DNA of 64,000 bases. Source: Farysia itapuensis. Its lineage: Eukaryota > Basidiomycota > Ustilaginomycetes > Ustilaginales > Ustilaginaceae. The notes beneath the pieces were generated by a model. The model saw only the letters and a list, made by a program, of their open reading frames with translations, ran no database searches and was not told the DNA's origin. How positions within the stretch are numbered: position 1 is the stretch's first letter; every line of letters starts with the position of its first letter. A program made the position numbers and the translations under genes. The DNA lies in NCBI GenBank assembly GCA_023212645.1, contig JALBYC010000004.1, positions 496,001-560,000 on the forward strand, written 5' to 3'. This document shows positions 19,144-29,100 of the stretch, in pieces.

Positions 19144-21318
19144 TCATTCGACATGTGGCTTGGCTCGCTCCGCAACAATTTGATGTGTCAAAGTGTCTAG
19201 ATCCGGCGGATGTTCATCGACTGTCGGTAATGGCAGAGGGACCTGCAGCTGTGATGTTGCTGCTGCTGCGTCCGGTGACCTGTCTGCCGGCTCCACGTCG
19301 ACACGCATTCGTGCCATCTGCACTTGTTCGTCAATGTCCCTGGCGAAAGCGTCGAGCAACTTTTCTTCGACTTCTCGTTGTTTCTTGCTCTTTTCGCCCC
19401 CTTTCCAGATTAGGATCGCAGAGGCAATACCGGCGAGAAACGAGATAGGCATGAACGTTCCCGTCGTCCATGCTGGACGGTCTCGGTAGTGCGTGGCATA
19501 TCCCCACATGACACCGCACAAGGCGCACTGAAAGATTGAATTGAGGTCATTGAATGCTGTGATCCAGACCGCATAGGAGATCGAGAAGGCATGATGTGTG
19601 AACGTCTCGTGGGGACGATACCACGATTGCGAATCTGCGAATTGATTTTGCAGTCGGTGTAGATTGGCTGCCTGCCGCAGAGACAGCACTGCATCCTCTG
19701 GCAAAGCTGGAAGATCCGCATCTTCACCGTCGAGCTCGACGAACGAAGACATGCTCGATGCGTTGTCTCTGTTCTTGTCCGCCGAAGGTGGTTGCAGCTC
19801 GATCTCACTGCCCTTCGATCTCGATCTACCGTCAGAATGCAGCGACGGTCTCGATCCTGCGAATTTCCCTTTGCTCTTCTCCGTCTCGTCCTTTCCGCGT
19901 CCCGCCAAGGGTGCCGACAGACTCGGTACATCGTTCTTGTCAGGCAAAGCTGGTAGTCCTCGCCGCTTCCTCAGTTTCCAGGTCAGATGTTGATAATGTG
20001 CGATGCGACCCATACGATACGTGTCACGAACACGCCATGGAATCAGCCCGACGCCTGGAATTGTGAATAAGGCATTCTCGAACTGCGAGAACACCTCGAT
20101 CCAATAATCTTTGTTATGGCCATTGTCAATTGCGCCCACAAGGAATAGCACCAAGGCGGCGCCACCAAAGACAACCAGGAAACCGTAAATTCCGAATATC
20201 ACGCCGACAGGTGTCTTGAGAAATGCCCACACTCCCTGCATGGTCCGCTTGAACTTCTGCCGCTTGGTCAGGAGCTCATGAATGTAAGCATCGAGGTGGA
20301 GTTCATCTTCGTCCAGGGGATCACCGTTGATGCCCAAAGGCATAGGCGGACGCAGACGTCCTTCTTCGAGCTGCAGTTGGGTCTCTTGCTGAATGGCGGC
20401 CGAATCGATCTCTTGTGCAGGTAGATCAATGACGGGTCTTCTGTCATACAGACCAGGTATGTTGGGAAAGATGAGTGAATTGCCGATGTTGCTCAAGTGA
20501 CCAGCTGTGCTGACACCTGGATCTACAATATCAAGAGTGTCGACCATGTAGGAGCTCTGTTCTTCCATCGAGCTGGCGTCTGAGGAGGTACCTTCGGCGT
20601 CTTCATCGGTGAGGTCGAGGCGCGAGGCTTGTCCGCCACCCGCACTCGACATGTCCGAAGACCTGGCCTTGCGTGCGTCCTCCTGTGCGCGAGGGCCGTA
20701 TTTACGGATGAGGGCAAGGAACTTGGTTTCCTTGGCCTGTCCATGCTCACGGGTGGCCTCCTGCAGTGGATCAAGGGCAGCAATGCGTCGCAGGCGCTCG
20801 ACTCTGCGCTTCTTCTCTCGTTTTTGCACTTTTAGGTGATGGCGTTCAGCCATCCTTCGCACAACACCAGGCGGGCCACGTCTTCGGCCAGTCGGCGTTT
20901 CCTCGTCGTCAGACGCATCGCCTTGATCCGTTTGACGAGAAGCTTGAGACGCTAGACGGTCCATGTAGGAGCCTCTTTCCGATGTTACGCTGCCATTATG
21001 GGCAGGAATGCTGTTTACACGGGTCGACGAGGGTCTGGAACCCGACGTTACTAGTGTTGGTTGTGTAACACCCTTGACTTCCATGTTGAGATAGCGATTC
21101 GCCTTGTCGAGTTTGCGTGCTTCCTCTGCGGCTCGTCTACGTGCTTCGAGAGCTTCCAGAGGCTCAGCTGGACCGGCTGAATCGGTGCTCTTGTCCGGCG
21201 AAGAGTCTGAGTCAGATCCGGCATCACGAGTTACAGGTCGCTCGGCGGGGCGATGTCGATAACCAGACGTAAGTTTGGGCTTCTTTAGCCGCATGGACCG
21301 GTGGTGATGGTGCGCCAT
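19144..21318 (-). CDS. DUF2985-like fungal membrane protein
   Basis: About 724 residues from the ATG at 21318 (MAHHHHRSMRLKKPK). The N-terminal ~350 residues are charged and disordered, including a Lys/Arg-rich coil (KVQKREKKRRVERLRRIAAL). A membrane segment follows at ~373-396 (VGVIFGIYGFLVVFGGAALVLF), then a conserved-looking block, WIEVFSQFENALFTIPGVGL, continuing IPWRVRDTYRM, and after a second disordered loop the segment SISYAVWITAFNDLNSIFQ with a further hydrophobic helix (GTFMPISFLAGIASAILIW) and a Lys-rich tail. This order matches fungal proteins of the DUF2985 family as I remember them; the biochemical role of that family is not established. The long acidic loop between the membrane blocks probably faces the cytosol. 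The family label is moderately certain, the membrane topology more so. Confidence 0.68.
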   Translation of the reverse strand: MAHHHHRSMRLKKPKLTSGYRHRPAERPVTRDAGSDSDSSPDKSTDSAGPAEPLEALEARRRAAEEARKLDKANRYLNMEVKGVTQPTLVTSGSRPSSTRVNSIPAHNGSVTSERGSYMDRLASQASRQTDQGDASDDEETPTGRRRGPPGVVRRMAERHHLKVQKREKKRRVERLRRIAALDPLQEATREHGQAKETKFLALIRKYGPRAQEDARKARSSDMSSAGGGQASRLDLTDEDAEGTSSDASSMEEQSSYMVDTLDIVDPGVSTAGHLSNIGNSLIFPNIPGLYDRRPVIDLPAQEIDSAAIQQETQLQLEEGRLRPPMPLGINGDPLDEDELHLDAYIHELLTKRQKFKRTMQGVWAFLKTPVGVIFGIYGFLVVFGGAALVLFLVGAIDNGHNKDYWIEVFSQFENALFTIPGVGLIPWRVRDTYRMGRIAHYQHLTWKLRKRRGLPALPDKNDVPSLSAPLAGRGKDETEKSKGKFAGSRPSLHSDGRSRSKGSEIELQPPSADKNRDNASSMSSFVELDGEDADLPALPEDAVLSLRQAANLHRLQNQFADSQSWYRPHETFTHHAFSISYAVWITAFNDLNSIFQCALCGVMWGYATHYRDRPAWTTGTFMPISFLAGIASAILIWKGGEKSKKQREVEEKLLDAFARDIDEQVQMARMRVDVEPADRSPDAAAATSQLQVPLPLPTVDEHPPDLDTLTHQIVAERAKPHVE

Positions 21319-21555
21319 CCTGGTGCGAGAGCCCGGGGCAAGGACGGGGAGAAGAGGCAAGCCTGTTATCACAGGGTCCGAACCTTTTCTGTGAAACTCG
21401 TGTTTTGTTGACGCCTGACGGCCATCTCAAATATCAAATCAATTCCATCTCCACGGACACAAGCGTCCACGGCATCTTTTCACTTGAACAGGAGCAATTG
21501 CAGATCGCACACATAAGCTGTCATAAGAAATTGCATGGTGAATGACAATGTCACT

Positions 21556-23435
21556 TCAGCGCTTCGAGCCTGAGCCTGCTTTGCGCGGACGGGAGAAGCC
21601 AGCCGGCTCGCTTTTAGACAGGGTGTCGGGGCCGTGCAGGTCAGTGCCGGCGAACTTGTGCCTTTCTTGCTCCAGTAGGGTCTGGATCTCTTCCGACACA
21701 TATGCGTGCGAGAGCTCGTTCCGGTCTGACGCTTCCAGCTAAAGGAAGAACAAGCGATGAGAGACGTCAGTATTCTACGTGCTAGCAACATGACGAACGA
21801 GTGAGGACTTACTTTTTTGACTACTCGCATGCCGGAAAAGCTTTTAACGTGGTTGAGAATGGTGAGCACATTGCTCGAATATACCATGCGCGCTTTGACA
21901 CCGCTGGAGGCGGGACAGCAGTAGAGCATGGCCACCACGCTTTCTTTTGAAGACAAAACGCCGGCATCATCGACTCTGTAAAACGCGATCCTTGGCTCGT
22001 TGTCGCTCAGAGCTGATGCGAGGTCAGCAGGAGGAACAAAGTGTGGTGGGGTTTCGAGCTCTATCGACTCATTGCGCAAGTCAATGCTGAGAACCACCAA
22101 ATTCCACTCTGAGGTGCCGGAAGCCGTAGATGCCAATCCTTGGATGGCTTCCTGCACGCCATCGGCCCATTGGAAGCCCATCGCCGGCCCGCCTCCGTTA
22201 GTCGCCGAGACGCCACTTTTGCTCGATGCTCGTTCTGATGCTTGCAGCTTTCGCAATTCGGCTAGTTCCTCCTCTCGCTGAGTAAGTCCCGAGGCCGAAG
22301 CTCCGGTACCGAAACCGACCGCACTAGTCGCTGTAGCGCCTTTTTTGACGTCAGAGTCATCCAGCGATGCTGGCACAGTGGGCTGGGAGTAAGCAGAGTC
22401 TGGCTGTGACGGCGTGGGAGGCTCTTGATTTGCCCCGGTTCCAACATCAGCGAGCGTGGCTTTGGACAATGTCTGTGGAGTATCCTTGCCAGAGTCCACC
22501 TCTTTCACGGTGTTTAGGGATGATTCGGCGGGGACAGTGGGCTGAGAGAGATTCGCTGAAGAGCCGCTGGCTACAGCCGGAGTGGGAGGCTCTTCGGGAG
22601 CCTTGGACTCGGATGCAAACTGCTCTTCGTTCGCTGCGTCTGCCGAGGCATTGTTGTCTTTTTGGGCATGAATGTTCTCTGTCTGTTGTTCCTCTTCCTC
22701 AGAAGTGGGTGGGGATGGATTCTTAAAGGCAGACGTGAATTCGTGTGAATTGTACCTCTTGGGAACCGGGAGTGAGGAGACTGTTGGCTGTTCTGACTCA
22801 GGCACCGGCGGCGGCCTTTCCACAGCGGTAGGTTTGACTGACTTGATGCTGTTTGCGGCTACAGGCACAGAGGCAGCCTCTTTACTTTCTGAACTAGGCG
22901 CGGATGCTTTCACTGCACCAAAATTCCTGCGAGCATCACCAACACCCATACCGGCTGCTTCGGCAGGAGACTTGCCAGCTGCTTTGATCTGAGGATTTTG
23001 ATAGTCATGTTTTCGACTGTTGCGCAGCTTTGTCGGCCAGTGAAAGTCACTGGGGTTGGCGCCAAAGATCGTTTCTAGGAAACGGCGTTCGGTCAGACCG
23101 GTCATGAGAGACGAGCGTGTGATGGCGTACTGCATCTTTTCCTTGATCTTGGCGCCATCTGGCTGGTAAGAGCAGCAGATCCACTCCCATTCACCGGATG
23201 CCGACTGCGTGTTGAGGCGGTAAAGGACATAGCCACTGCGCTGAGGATCATTTCCAAAAAGTCTGGCGAGGATGGGCAGGAAGTCATCTTTGTCAGTCGA
23301 GTCCGGCGTGGACGGTGGTGCGCTATCGACCAATTTCAAGAATCCGCCGTCGTTCTGGACCAATATCGCACGAATAGAGCTGTCGGCCTCGGAAAAGGCT
23401 TTGGCCAGGTCGTCAGAGATTGGAATGTTGGACAT
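21556..23435 (-). CDS. TWF1: Twinfilin, two ADF-H domains with an expanded linker
   Basis: An actin-monomer-binding protein that sequesters G-actin and caps barbed ends. Exon 1 is 23435..21813, exon 2 is 21738..21556; the 74-base intron has a GTAAGT donor and TTTAG acceptor. Splicing joins GMRVVKK to LEASDRNELSHAYV and gives 601 residues ending in a basic tail (FSRPRKAGSGSKR), which is typical of twinfilin. The first ADF-H domain is residues ~1-150 (ISDDLAKAFSEADSSIRA; NPSDFHWPTKLRNSRKHDY). The second is ~405-560 (WNLVVLSIDLRNESIELE; ARMVYSSNVLTILNHVKS). The ~250-residue linker is Pro/Ser/Glu-rich and much longer than in yeast or animal twinfilins (whole proteins ~330-350 residues). The start at 23435 (MSNIPISDD) opens the ADF-H fold directly. 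Confidence 0.88.
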
Positions 23436-23661
23436 GGCGTACGTATGATGACAGATGGCTCCTGAACGCGCTGTTGTCCTACTTAATGATCTTGAGACGC
23501 CGGTGCCGGTGCCTGGTGCTCTTGAACCGTGCACAATTCGAGATGTTCTAAACTCGCAAATCCCGGACTCTAACAAGCCACCCCGCATCGGCTCAACAGT
23601 TGCCGGCCAGACTAAAGCCGGATATCAATCGAAACCTCTTCTTCGCCACAACACCATCACA

Positions 23662-24540
23662 ATGCCCAAGGACGCAGCACCCGAGATTATGCCCGAGCTG
23701 TCGGCTCAGCGATTGTTCTCGCTCAACGGCAAAGTCGCCGTCGTCACCGGTGGTGGCACGGGTATTGGCAAGATGATTGCCGCTGCCTATGTTCGCAACG
23801 GAGCCAAGGTGTACATTGCGTCGCGAAAGCTTGCTGACTTGCAGAAGGTGGCCGCACAGCTGTCAAAGATTGCCCCTGGCGACCCAGAGGGTAAGAAAGG
23901 GCTGTGTATTGCTTTGCAAGCGGATGTAGGCACCAAGGCTGGCTGCGACGCGCTCGCCGACCAGATCAAGAAGGCCGAGAAGCGGGTTGATATCCTGGTG
24001 AACAACTCGGGCCTGACCTGGGGTGCACCCATGATCGATTTCCCGGAGCAAAAGGGTTGGGACAAAGTATTTGATCTCAACGTCAAGAGTCAATTTTACC
24101 TTACCGTGGCCCTTCTTCCTCTGCTCGAACAAGGCAAGACCAATGTGGATCATGCTTCCGTCATCAACATTGCCTCGACTGCTGCAATTGTACCAATGGC
24201 CGAAGGCGGACTTTCGGCTCCTGGTAACGGAACTTACTCGTACCAACCTTCCAAGGCTGCCTCCCTTCACTTGAGCAAGACCATGGCGAACGCCCTCGCT
24301 GACAAGTTCATCATGGTGAACGCCATCTGCCCCGGCGTGTTCCCATCGCGTATGACTGCTTACGGTCTGGAAGAGAACAAGGATCTTCTGGAAGGAATCC
24401 AACCTACTGGCCGAGTTGGGTCTCCGGAAGATATCGGAGGTGTTGCCATGTTCTTTGCTTCGCGAGCAGGAGCTCACTGCACCGGCACTGCCATCGTAGT
24501 TGACGGTGGCCAGAGCATTCAGTTCCAGCCCCGCTTGTAG
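23662..24540 (+). CDS. Short-chain dehydrogenase/reductase
   Basis: A 292-residue classical SDR with a Rossmann NAD(P)-binding motif TGGGTGIG at 29-36, NNSG at 114-117, catalytic Ser172 (INIASTAA) and the Tyr194-x3-Lys198 pair in YSYQPSKAA. The C-terminal part has NAICPGVFPSRMT and the usual GTAIVVDGGQS ending. An Arg in the segment after beta2 (IASRKL) favours NADPH. Closest in layout to fungal RhlG-like / 3-oxoacyl-reductase-type SDRs; the substrate is unknown. The ATG at 23662 is preferred over the open frame from 23455, whose extra residues are not SDR-like and overlap the promoter shared with divergent twinfilin. Confidence 0.88.
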   Translation: MPKDAAPEIMPELSAQRLFSLNGKVAVVTGGGTGIGKMIAAAYVRNGAKVYIASRKLADLQKVAAQLSKIAPGDPEGKKGLCIALQADVGTKAGCDALADQIKKAEKRVDILVNNSGLTWGAPMIDFPEQKGWDKVFDLNVKSQFYLTVALLPLLEQGKTNVDHASVINIASTAAIVPMAEGGLSAPGNGTYSYQPSKAASLHLSKTMANALADKFIMVNAICPGVFPSRMTAYGLEENKDLLEGIQPTGRVGSPEDIGGVAMFFASRAGAHCTGTAIVVDGGQSIQFQPRL

Positions 24541-24594
24541 TCTCACACCCTGGTACTGGATAGTTCTTGTTTATTGCAGCGTAAAAACGTGTGT

Positions 24595-24987
24595 CTAGTT
24601 GTCCTGTACGTAACGTCGTCTCATTGTTCTGTACTTCTTGAGCGAATAGAGCGCCTCGGTTTCTGTACGCAGGACTTGTTAACAAAACTCATTTGCCACA
24701 GTGGGAGCGCGCACGGAGTAGCATACCTTTTTTGACATACTCTGCCAGATCGAGCTTGGCTTGAATCTCCTTTTCGTCCGTGAGGTGTGCATTCCTTGCA
24801 AACATGCCCCGTAGCTTGCCCAGAAAGTTGTATGTTGGATCTGGGTATTCACGACCCAGACGATGGAGCTGTAGGAAGCAAAGATCAGTCAATGATGCAC
24901 ATCAGGCAGCTATGTACAAGGGTGCTCACATACCTCTTTGTACAGTCCTATCGCTCGGGCTCGAAGAGGATGGCCCAGAGGTGGCAT
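24595..24987 (-). CDS. ETFRF1: LYR-motif protein, ETFRF1/LYRM5 homologue (three exons)
   Basis: Small mitochondrial LYR-family protein; animal LYRM5/ETFRF1 binds electron-transfer flavoprotein and displaces its FAD. The gene was rebuilt from exons 24987..24934, 24868..24727 and 24662..24595, with introns of 65 and 64 bases (GTATGT...CTACAG and GTATGC...GTACAG). The 87-residue product starts MPPLGHPLRARAIGLYKE and continues LHRLGREYPDPTYNFLGKLR, then ends EALYSLKKYRTMRRRYVQDN. The LYK triplet, the LGREYP block and the C-terminal EALYSLKKYR helix line up with human LYRM5 from memory. Exon phases are consistent and every splice site is canonical. It is divergent from the UXT-like gene across 109 bases. 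A short out-of-frame ATG lies 8 bases upstream of the start. Confidence 0.85.
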
Positions 24988-25096
24988 TGTTGCATCTCCG
25001 GATGATGGTAGGAAGAGACCGAACAGGGGTCCAACGTCCAGCAATTTGTAGCCTCCACTATTGCCAACTACTCATATCTCCTTGCCAATCGGCATC

Positions 25097-25789
25097 ATGA
25101 ACCCACTGACTCAAGCGTCAGAGCTGGACGAGGCTACCAGGAGTGAAACACAAGCAGCGCTGACCAAGTCACGGCGCTTTCTCACTGAACGTCTATTGCC
25201 CGACCTCGAGATCGCCAACACACAGCATCAGAGCATTGTAACACAAATTGCAGAGTACAAAACATTGCGCGATCTTCTGCGCTCTCTGGATTCAACAGAT
25301 GCGCAGCCCAAGAATAGCAACGGTGACGCTACTATGCTGGCGGATGTTGGCGCCGGAGTGGCAGTGCAGACGCAACTGTAAGAGCAGACAAACACAACTG
25401 CGTTCCCAGAGATATGCTGACCGCGCCAAGCTTCTAGTGTGAAGAAGGAGATGCCAATAGTGTCCCTTGGCCTGGCCCACTTTTATGCACAGCTGACGAA
25501 TCGCGAAGCAAGAGCTTTCATAACCAAGAAGCTAGATCTGCTCGAAAAGTGAGTTGCAGGGTGCTAGGCATTACATGTATCAAAGCCATTGACCGCCTTG
25601 AGTCGCAGAAAACGGGATTTGGCACTAGAAAAGTTGGCCAAGATAGAAGCACACATACACTTGGTACGTTGCCCTTTGCCTAGCAAGTAAGGTCTTCCTA
25701 GCTGAACTGTAGACATCTCGCAGACCTCTACGTCGATCACGCAGCTTGACAATCTGCATCGGGGGGGCACGATTATCGACGATCTATAG
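25097..25789 (+). CDS. UXT: UXT-like prefoldin alpha-family protein (four exons)
   Basis: Rebuilt from exons 25097..25377, 25438..25548, 25609..25663 and 25724..25789, separated by three introns of exactly 60 bases each (GTAAGA...TAG, GTGAGT...CAG, GTACGT...CAG). The product has 170 residues. A long N-terminal helix (LTERLLPDLEIANTQHQSIV) is followed by EYKTLRDLLRSLD, a short beta region (ADVGAGVAVQTQL), the segment IVSLGLAHFYAQLTNREARA and a C-terminal helix (KKRDLALEKLAKIEAHIHL). This coiled-coil/beta-hairpin/coiled-coil layout and the AHIHL end match UXT, a prefoldin-like chaperone subunit of the R2TP/URI complex. An alternative acceptor at 25711-25712 would shift the last exon into a long frame without resemblance, so CAG at 25721-25723 is chosen. 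A canonical prefoldin alpha subunit is the main alternative. Confidence 0.78.
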
Positions 25790-25836
25790 ACAACATAGGC
25801 GTACATTTTTACGGAAGCTATGGAGACACAACCAGA

Positions 25837-27372
25837 TCAAAGACGAAGCATCTTTCGGATCTGTATCAGACTTCGCTTGGAAGCAGAGACAGGCGTCTGT
25901 CGGACAAATCGGTCCTTGTGCGACTTGAAGAGGACGGCGGTGTCCAGAATGGATCCATCGGTCGAGTGAATCATGTCGACCTTGAGTCGGTTCACGTCCT
26001 GGAAAGTAAGGCGAGCATAGCCATTGTGCGTATCGTCAACAAAGGCGTTGTAAGCAGGCTTCGTCAGAGCGGCACTCAGACCTTCAATGTTACCGGCTGC
26101 ACCTGCTACGATATGCCAGGTGGCCTTGGGGTCGTTGAGACCGTTCGCGTCAGTCTGGTTCTGGTAGGTAGGCTGCTGACGTTGCAAGTTGTGTACGTGG
26201 CCTGCGACAAAGAGATCTACGCCATACTTGTAGAAGAGATCTTCAAAGGCGGTTTGGCATTCTGTGCAGACATCGTTATCCGTGCCTTCGCCAGTCGAGT
26301 ACCAGGGTCGGTGTCCCATCGCAACAACCCAAGGTGTGACTTTTCGGTCGACAGAAGCCAGGTCTGCTTCAATGAATTGCAGCTGCTGGTTGGTATAGCC
26401 GTACGGGCCAGCGCCGAGGTTAGGCGTGTCAGGAGCGCCAGGGAAGTCAGTTTCCGTGTTGATTGAAAGGAAGTGAACCATACCGTAATTCCAAGAATAC
26501 CAGAAGGGTGGCAGGGCCAGCTTGGCAGCCAGTGTTGCGTTGCCTTTGGCAGCAGCATTGGTGCTGGTCGAGGAGAAGACGGTGGGCATAGTGGGTCCGA
26601 AGCGTTGACGATAGTCTGTAAAGTTGTACTGGCCTTCTGGGCAAGCACCTTGCGAATACAGAACTTCACGACAAGCGGCTTCGTGGTTTCCAGGCCCAGC
26701 CATGTAGGGCTTGTAGGCCGAAACAGCAGACAGTTGGTTGAAGAAGAGCTCGGTGATGGCAGCATAAGCGTCTTTGCCATCTAGCAGGTTCTGTGGCCGG
26801 AGGAACCAGTCATCAGCGTAAGCAAAGTCACCGGGGTGAATAACAAAGTCGTAGGCATCGGCTGACTGAACGAGCTGGTCGATGGTGGAATGCGTCAGAC
26901 TGGGCAAGATGGCGGGTATGTCTCGCTTCATTGTAGTGGTGTATCCATCATTGCCGTACACACCCATGTCGATAACGGCATTGACGGAGAAGGCGCTAGT
27001 GTCGCCTGCTGCGCGAGCACTCTTGAAGGAGGCAACGGTACTGTTGGTTGAGTCAATCTTGTAGTAGTAGGTAGTTGCCGGCTTAAGACCGTTGAGAGTA
27101 ACAGTATTGAAGAAGGTGCGCGAAGTTTGATATGTATCAGAGGTGCTAGAGCAAGAGCGCGAAGTCAAGGCAGTGGCAGATAGCCCATAGGCCACGCAGG
27201 GCTTGGAGATTCTCTGATAGGTGTTCCATGCCACAGAGACAGCGTTGTTGGCTTTGAACGCCAACCGGGTCTGAGTGGGCGTCGTTTTGTCTGCGGGAAT
27301 GTTGGGATACTCATACGCCTGAGCCAAGGCAGCGACGAGGACCAGCACACTTGACAAGGTGAGCGCACGCAT
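25837..27372 (-). CDS. Secreted purple acid phosphatase
   Basis: A 511-residue metallophosphoesterase. A signal peptide covers ~1-19 (ALTLSSVLVLVAALAQAYEYP), an N-terminal fibronectin-like domain holds the TYYYKID segment, then the dinuclear metal site: DMGVYG, GDFAYADDW (the GDxxY motif with its Tyr ligand), GPGNHEAAC (GNHE), AMGHRPWYS and GHVHNLQRQQP (GHVH). The motif set identifies the purple acid phosphatase family, similar to Aspergillus-type acid phosphatases that release phosphate outside the cell. The ATG at 27372 begins the signal peptide; nothing upstream is needed. A TATATATA box lies 54 bases upstream. The 3' end converges on the UXT-like gene with 47 bases between them. Confidence 0.93.
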   Translation of the reverse strand: MRALTLSSVLVLVAALAQAYEYPNIPADKTTPTQTRLAFKANNAVSVAWNTYQRISKPCVAYGLSATALTSRSCSSTSDTYQTSRTFFNTVTLNGLKPATTYYYKIDSTNSTVASFKSARAAGDTSAFSVNAVIDMGVYGNDGYTTTMKRDIPAILPSLTHSTIDQLVQSADAYDFVIHPGDFAYADDWFLRPQNLLDGKDAYAAITELFFNQLSAVSAYKPYMAGPGNHEAACREVLYSQGACPEGQYNFTDYRQRFGPTMPTVFSSTSTNAAAKGNATLAAKLALPPFWYSWNYGMVHFLSINTETDFPGAPDTPNLGAGPYGYTNQQLQFIEADLASVDRKVTPWVVAMGHRPWYSTGEGTDNDVCTECQTAFEDLFYKYGVDLFVAGHVHNLQRQQPTYQNQTDANGLNDPKATWHIVAGAAGNIEGLSAALTKPAYNAFVDDTHNGYARLTFQDVNRLKVDMIHSTDGSILDTAVLFKSHKDRFVRQTPVSASKRSLIQIRKMLRL

Positions 27373-27992
27373 CTCGGACAAGGGGCAACGTTTACATTGT
27401 GAGCATGGTGAGCCATGCGTTACTTCTATATATACCTTGCAGCTAGTCTATTGCCACCAGATGCTTCACGATGTGAAAGCTCATCAGGCGGCAATCAAGG
27501 TTCGGAGGCAGGTGCGCTAAAAGGCAGGTATCGGTTCATTTTCAGCCTGTTCATGAGAGATGTAGCCGAAGGAAGGCACAACCTCGTACGCCCGCACGTG
27601 CGTGCAATTGCTTCGACAGCAGCGGCGTTCGTAGATGTAGCCCACGTTCGAGCCTCGCTAAGCTGGACAGGGGCGGAGATTCGTATTCTGATCGGGTGGT
27701 TGGACTTTAGATCGGTGATCGCATGGCGGCGAAGCATCCCCGCAAAAATGCACGGGCAAGGGACGCGGGACGGCGCAATTTTGGCAATTTTCGCATACAG
27801 AGAGCTTGGTGGCAACTCGGACCTGCACCGGTGCACTGCCAAGCTGACACCCGAGCTGATTGGGCTTGAATTTAGAGTTTGGCTCTGCCTCCAAGGCTAG
27901 ATTTCTTCACCTACCATCACCTCTCCTCTCTACCGCTCACTGCCAATGCTCATCACTTGGGACAACTGCTTCTTCATTTGAGTCTTTTCATC
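27373..27992. other. Intergenic region, 0.62 kb, divergent promoters
   Basis: Lies between the acid phosphatase start (minus) and an orphan gene start (plus). The phosphatase TATA box is at 27427-27434. A plus-strand frame at 27415-27900 crosses the whole region but shows no family resemblance and I do not call it. Nothing else is recognised. Confidence 0.5.
27427..27434 (-). promoter_or_regulatory. TATA box of the acid phosphatase gene
   Basis: TATATATA lies 54 bases upstream of the ATG at 27372. Similar TATA elements sit 51-60 bases upstream of the GH42, P450, sugar-porter and 36315 orphan starts in this window, so the spacing is consistent. Confidence 0.6.
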
Positions 27993-28940
27993 ATGACGAC
28001 GAGAGCCCTCGCCGTAAGCTCAACTCCTACGTTATCGTCGACTCTTGTCCACTCCAGATCTGTCGCTGATAGGTCTGGCCGTCCCCGTATGACGACGAAC
28101 AATCCTATCAAGGCCAAATGGAAGACTTTCGTCAACTTCTTTGCTCTGCCTATCCGTCAGTACTATCTAGAGCCGCCTGGTGTGGCTTATCGAAACAGAC
28201 AGGGAGATGGAAGCGATTTCAATCAATGCCCTTGCCCAACTTACACGGGCGAGGTAGGCGACGATGAAATGGTTCTCTCTAGGACCGAGGGACTTGACCT
28301 CGACCTGCAGCAACAACCGCAGCCTTTAAATGCCTCTCGATCTCAACCCATCGAAGTCGTGCAATCTACCTCGAATGAAGGTCATGACTCAGACGATGCA
28401 CATAGCCCTACTATGCCTCAGACACCGCCCAATGCCGCTGCATCTGCCACTTTCCAAGCACTTGCTACAGCTCAGCTATATGGCGAGCCATCTCCCCGCT
28501 ACGAAATTCTCGATCCCATGGCGGATGTTGACAGTGCCTCACCAACCACACGCCATCCAGCGTCTCCAGGCTTTCAGCGTGGCGCGACCATCACACGCCA
28601 TTCATCCACACCCATGGTACCAACTGTCAGCACTTCTCCCTCCCGTCCCGCTTTCCTGTACAGACGATCTAGAGCTGCGTCAAACTCTGCGCTCTCGTCC
28701 CCTCCCATTACAGAACGCACGATCTCCGAGCCGTTGACCAACACCCTCGTCAGATCACAGTATTCTTACCCTAAGCGAGGCTTGACTGCTCAGCAGCTGT
28801 CATTCCTGAGCTCCGTAGAGAGTCTCGGTCGATTTGGCGTTTCTACATCCGTGCCGTCAGCTCCAATGACGCCCGCACTGCTCGATTCGCCCGCTTACGA
28901 CCACTCTGGTCATGATTACGGATTTCCAACTGCTCCTTAG
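27993..28940 (+). CDS. Orphan protein, disordered
   Basis: About 315 residues from the ATG at 27993. I do not recognise a family. Near the N-terminus there is one ordered-looking block (KAKWKTFVNFFALPIRQYYL) followed by EPPGVAYRNR; the rest is rich in Ser, Pro, Thr and Ala, with repeated short Thr-Pro and Ser-Pro dipeptides that could be kinase targets. A second possible start is the downstream Met before TTNNPIKAKW. The frame stays open upstream to 27879 without an ATG that would add a signal peptide. No membrane segment or cysteine pattern is seen. Probably a lineage-specific regulatory or scaffold protein. Confidence 0.55.
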   Translation: MTTRALAVSSTPTLSSTLVHSRSVADRSGRPRMTTNNPIKAKWKTFVNFFALPIRQYYLEPPGVAYRNRQGDGSDFNQCPCPTYTGEVGDDEMVLSRTEGLDLDLQQQPQPLNASRSQPIEVVQSTSNEGHDSDDAHSPTMPQTPPNAAASATFQALATAQLYGEPSPRYEILDPMADVDSASPTTRHPASPGFQRGATITRHSSTPMVPTVSTSPSRPAFLYRRSRAASNSALSSPPITERTISEPLTNTLVRSQYSYPKRGLTAQQLSFLSSVESLGRFGVSTSVPSAPMTPALLDSPAYDHSGHDYGFPTAP

Positions 28941-29100
28941 GCCCGCCTCATCTCTATCCATCTGGCATCACACTGCATTCATTCGCTCTCATTCCGCATC
29001 CTTCTACGTCGCATCAGCAAAGCATCTCGCCCTTCTTTAGAATACACATCAATCTTTCCGTGTCATGAAACATTTTGGCAAGTGAATATGAGGTCGCATG

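Noticed and set aside
25711..25930. Alternative last exon of the UXT-like gene using the TAG acceptor at 25711-25712
   Set aside because: Gives a long Arg-rich extension running into the convergent phosphatase gene and has poor branch-point spacing.
27415..27900. 161-codon frame between acid phosphatase and an orphan gene
   Set aside because: Crosses the phosphatase TATA box and promoter and shows no resemblance to any family.
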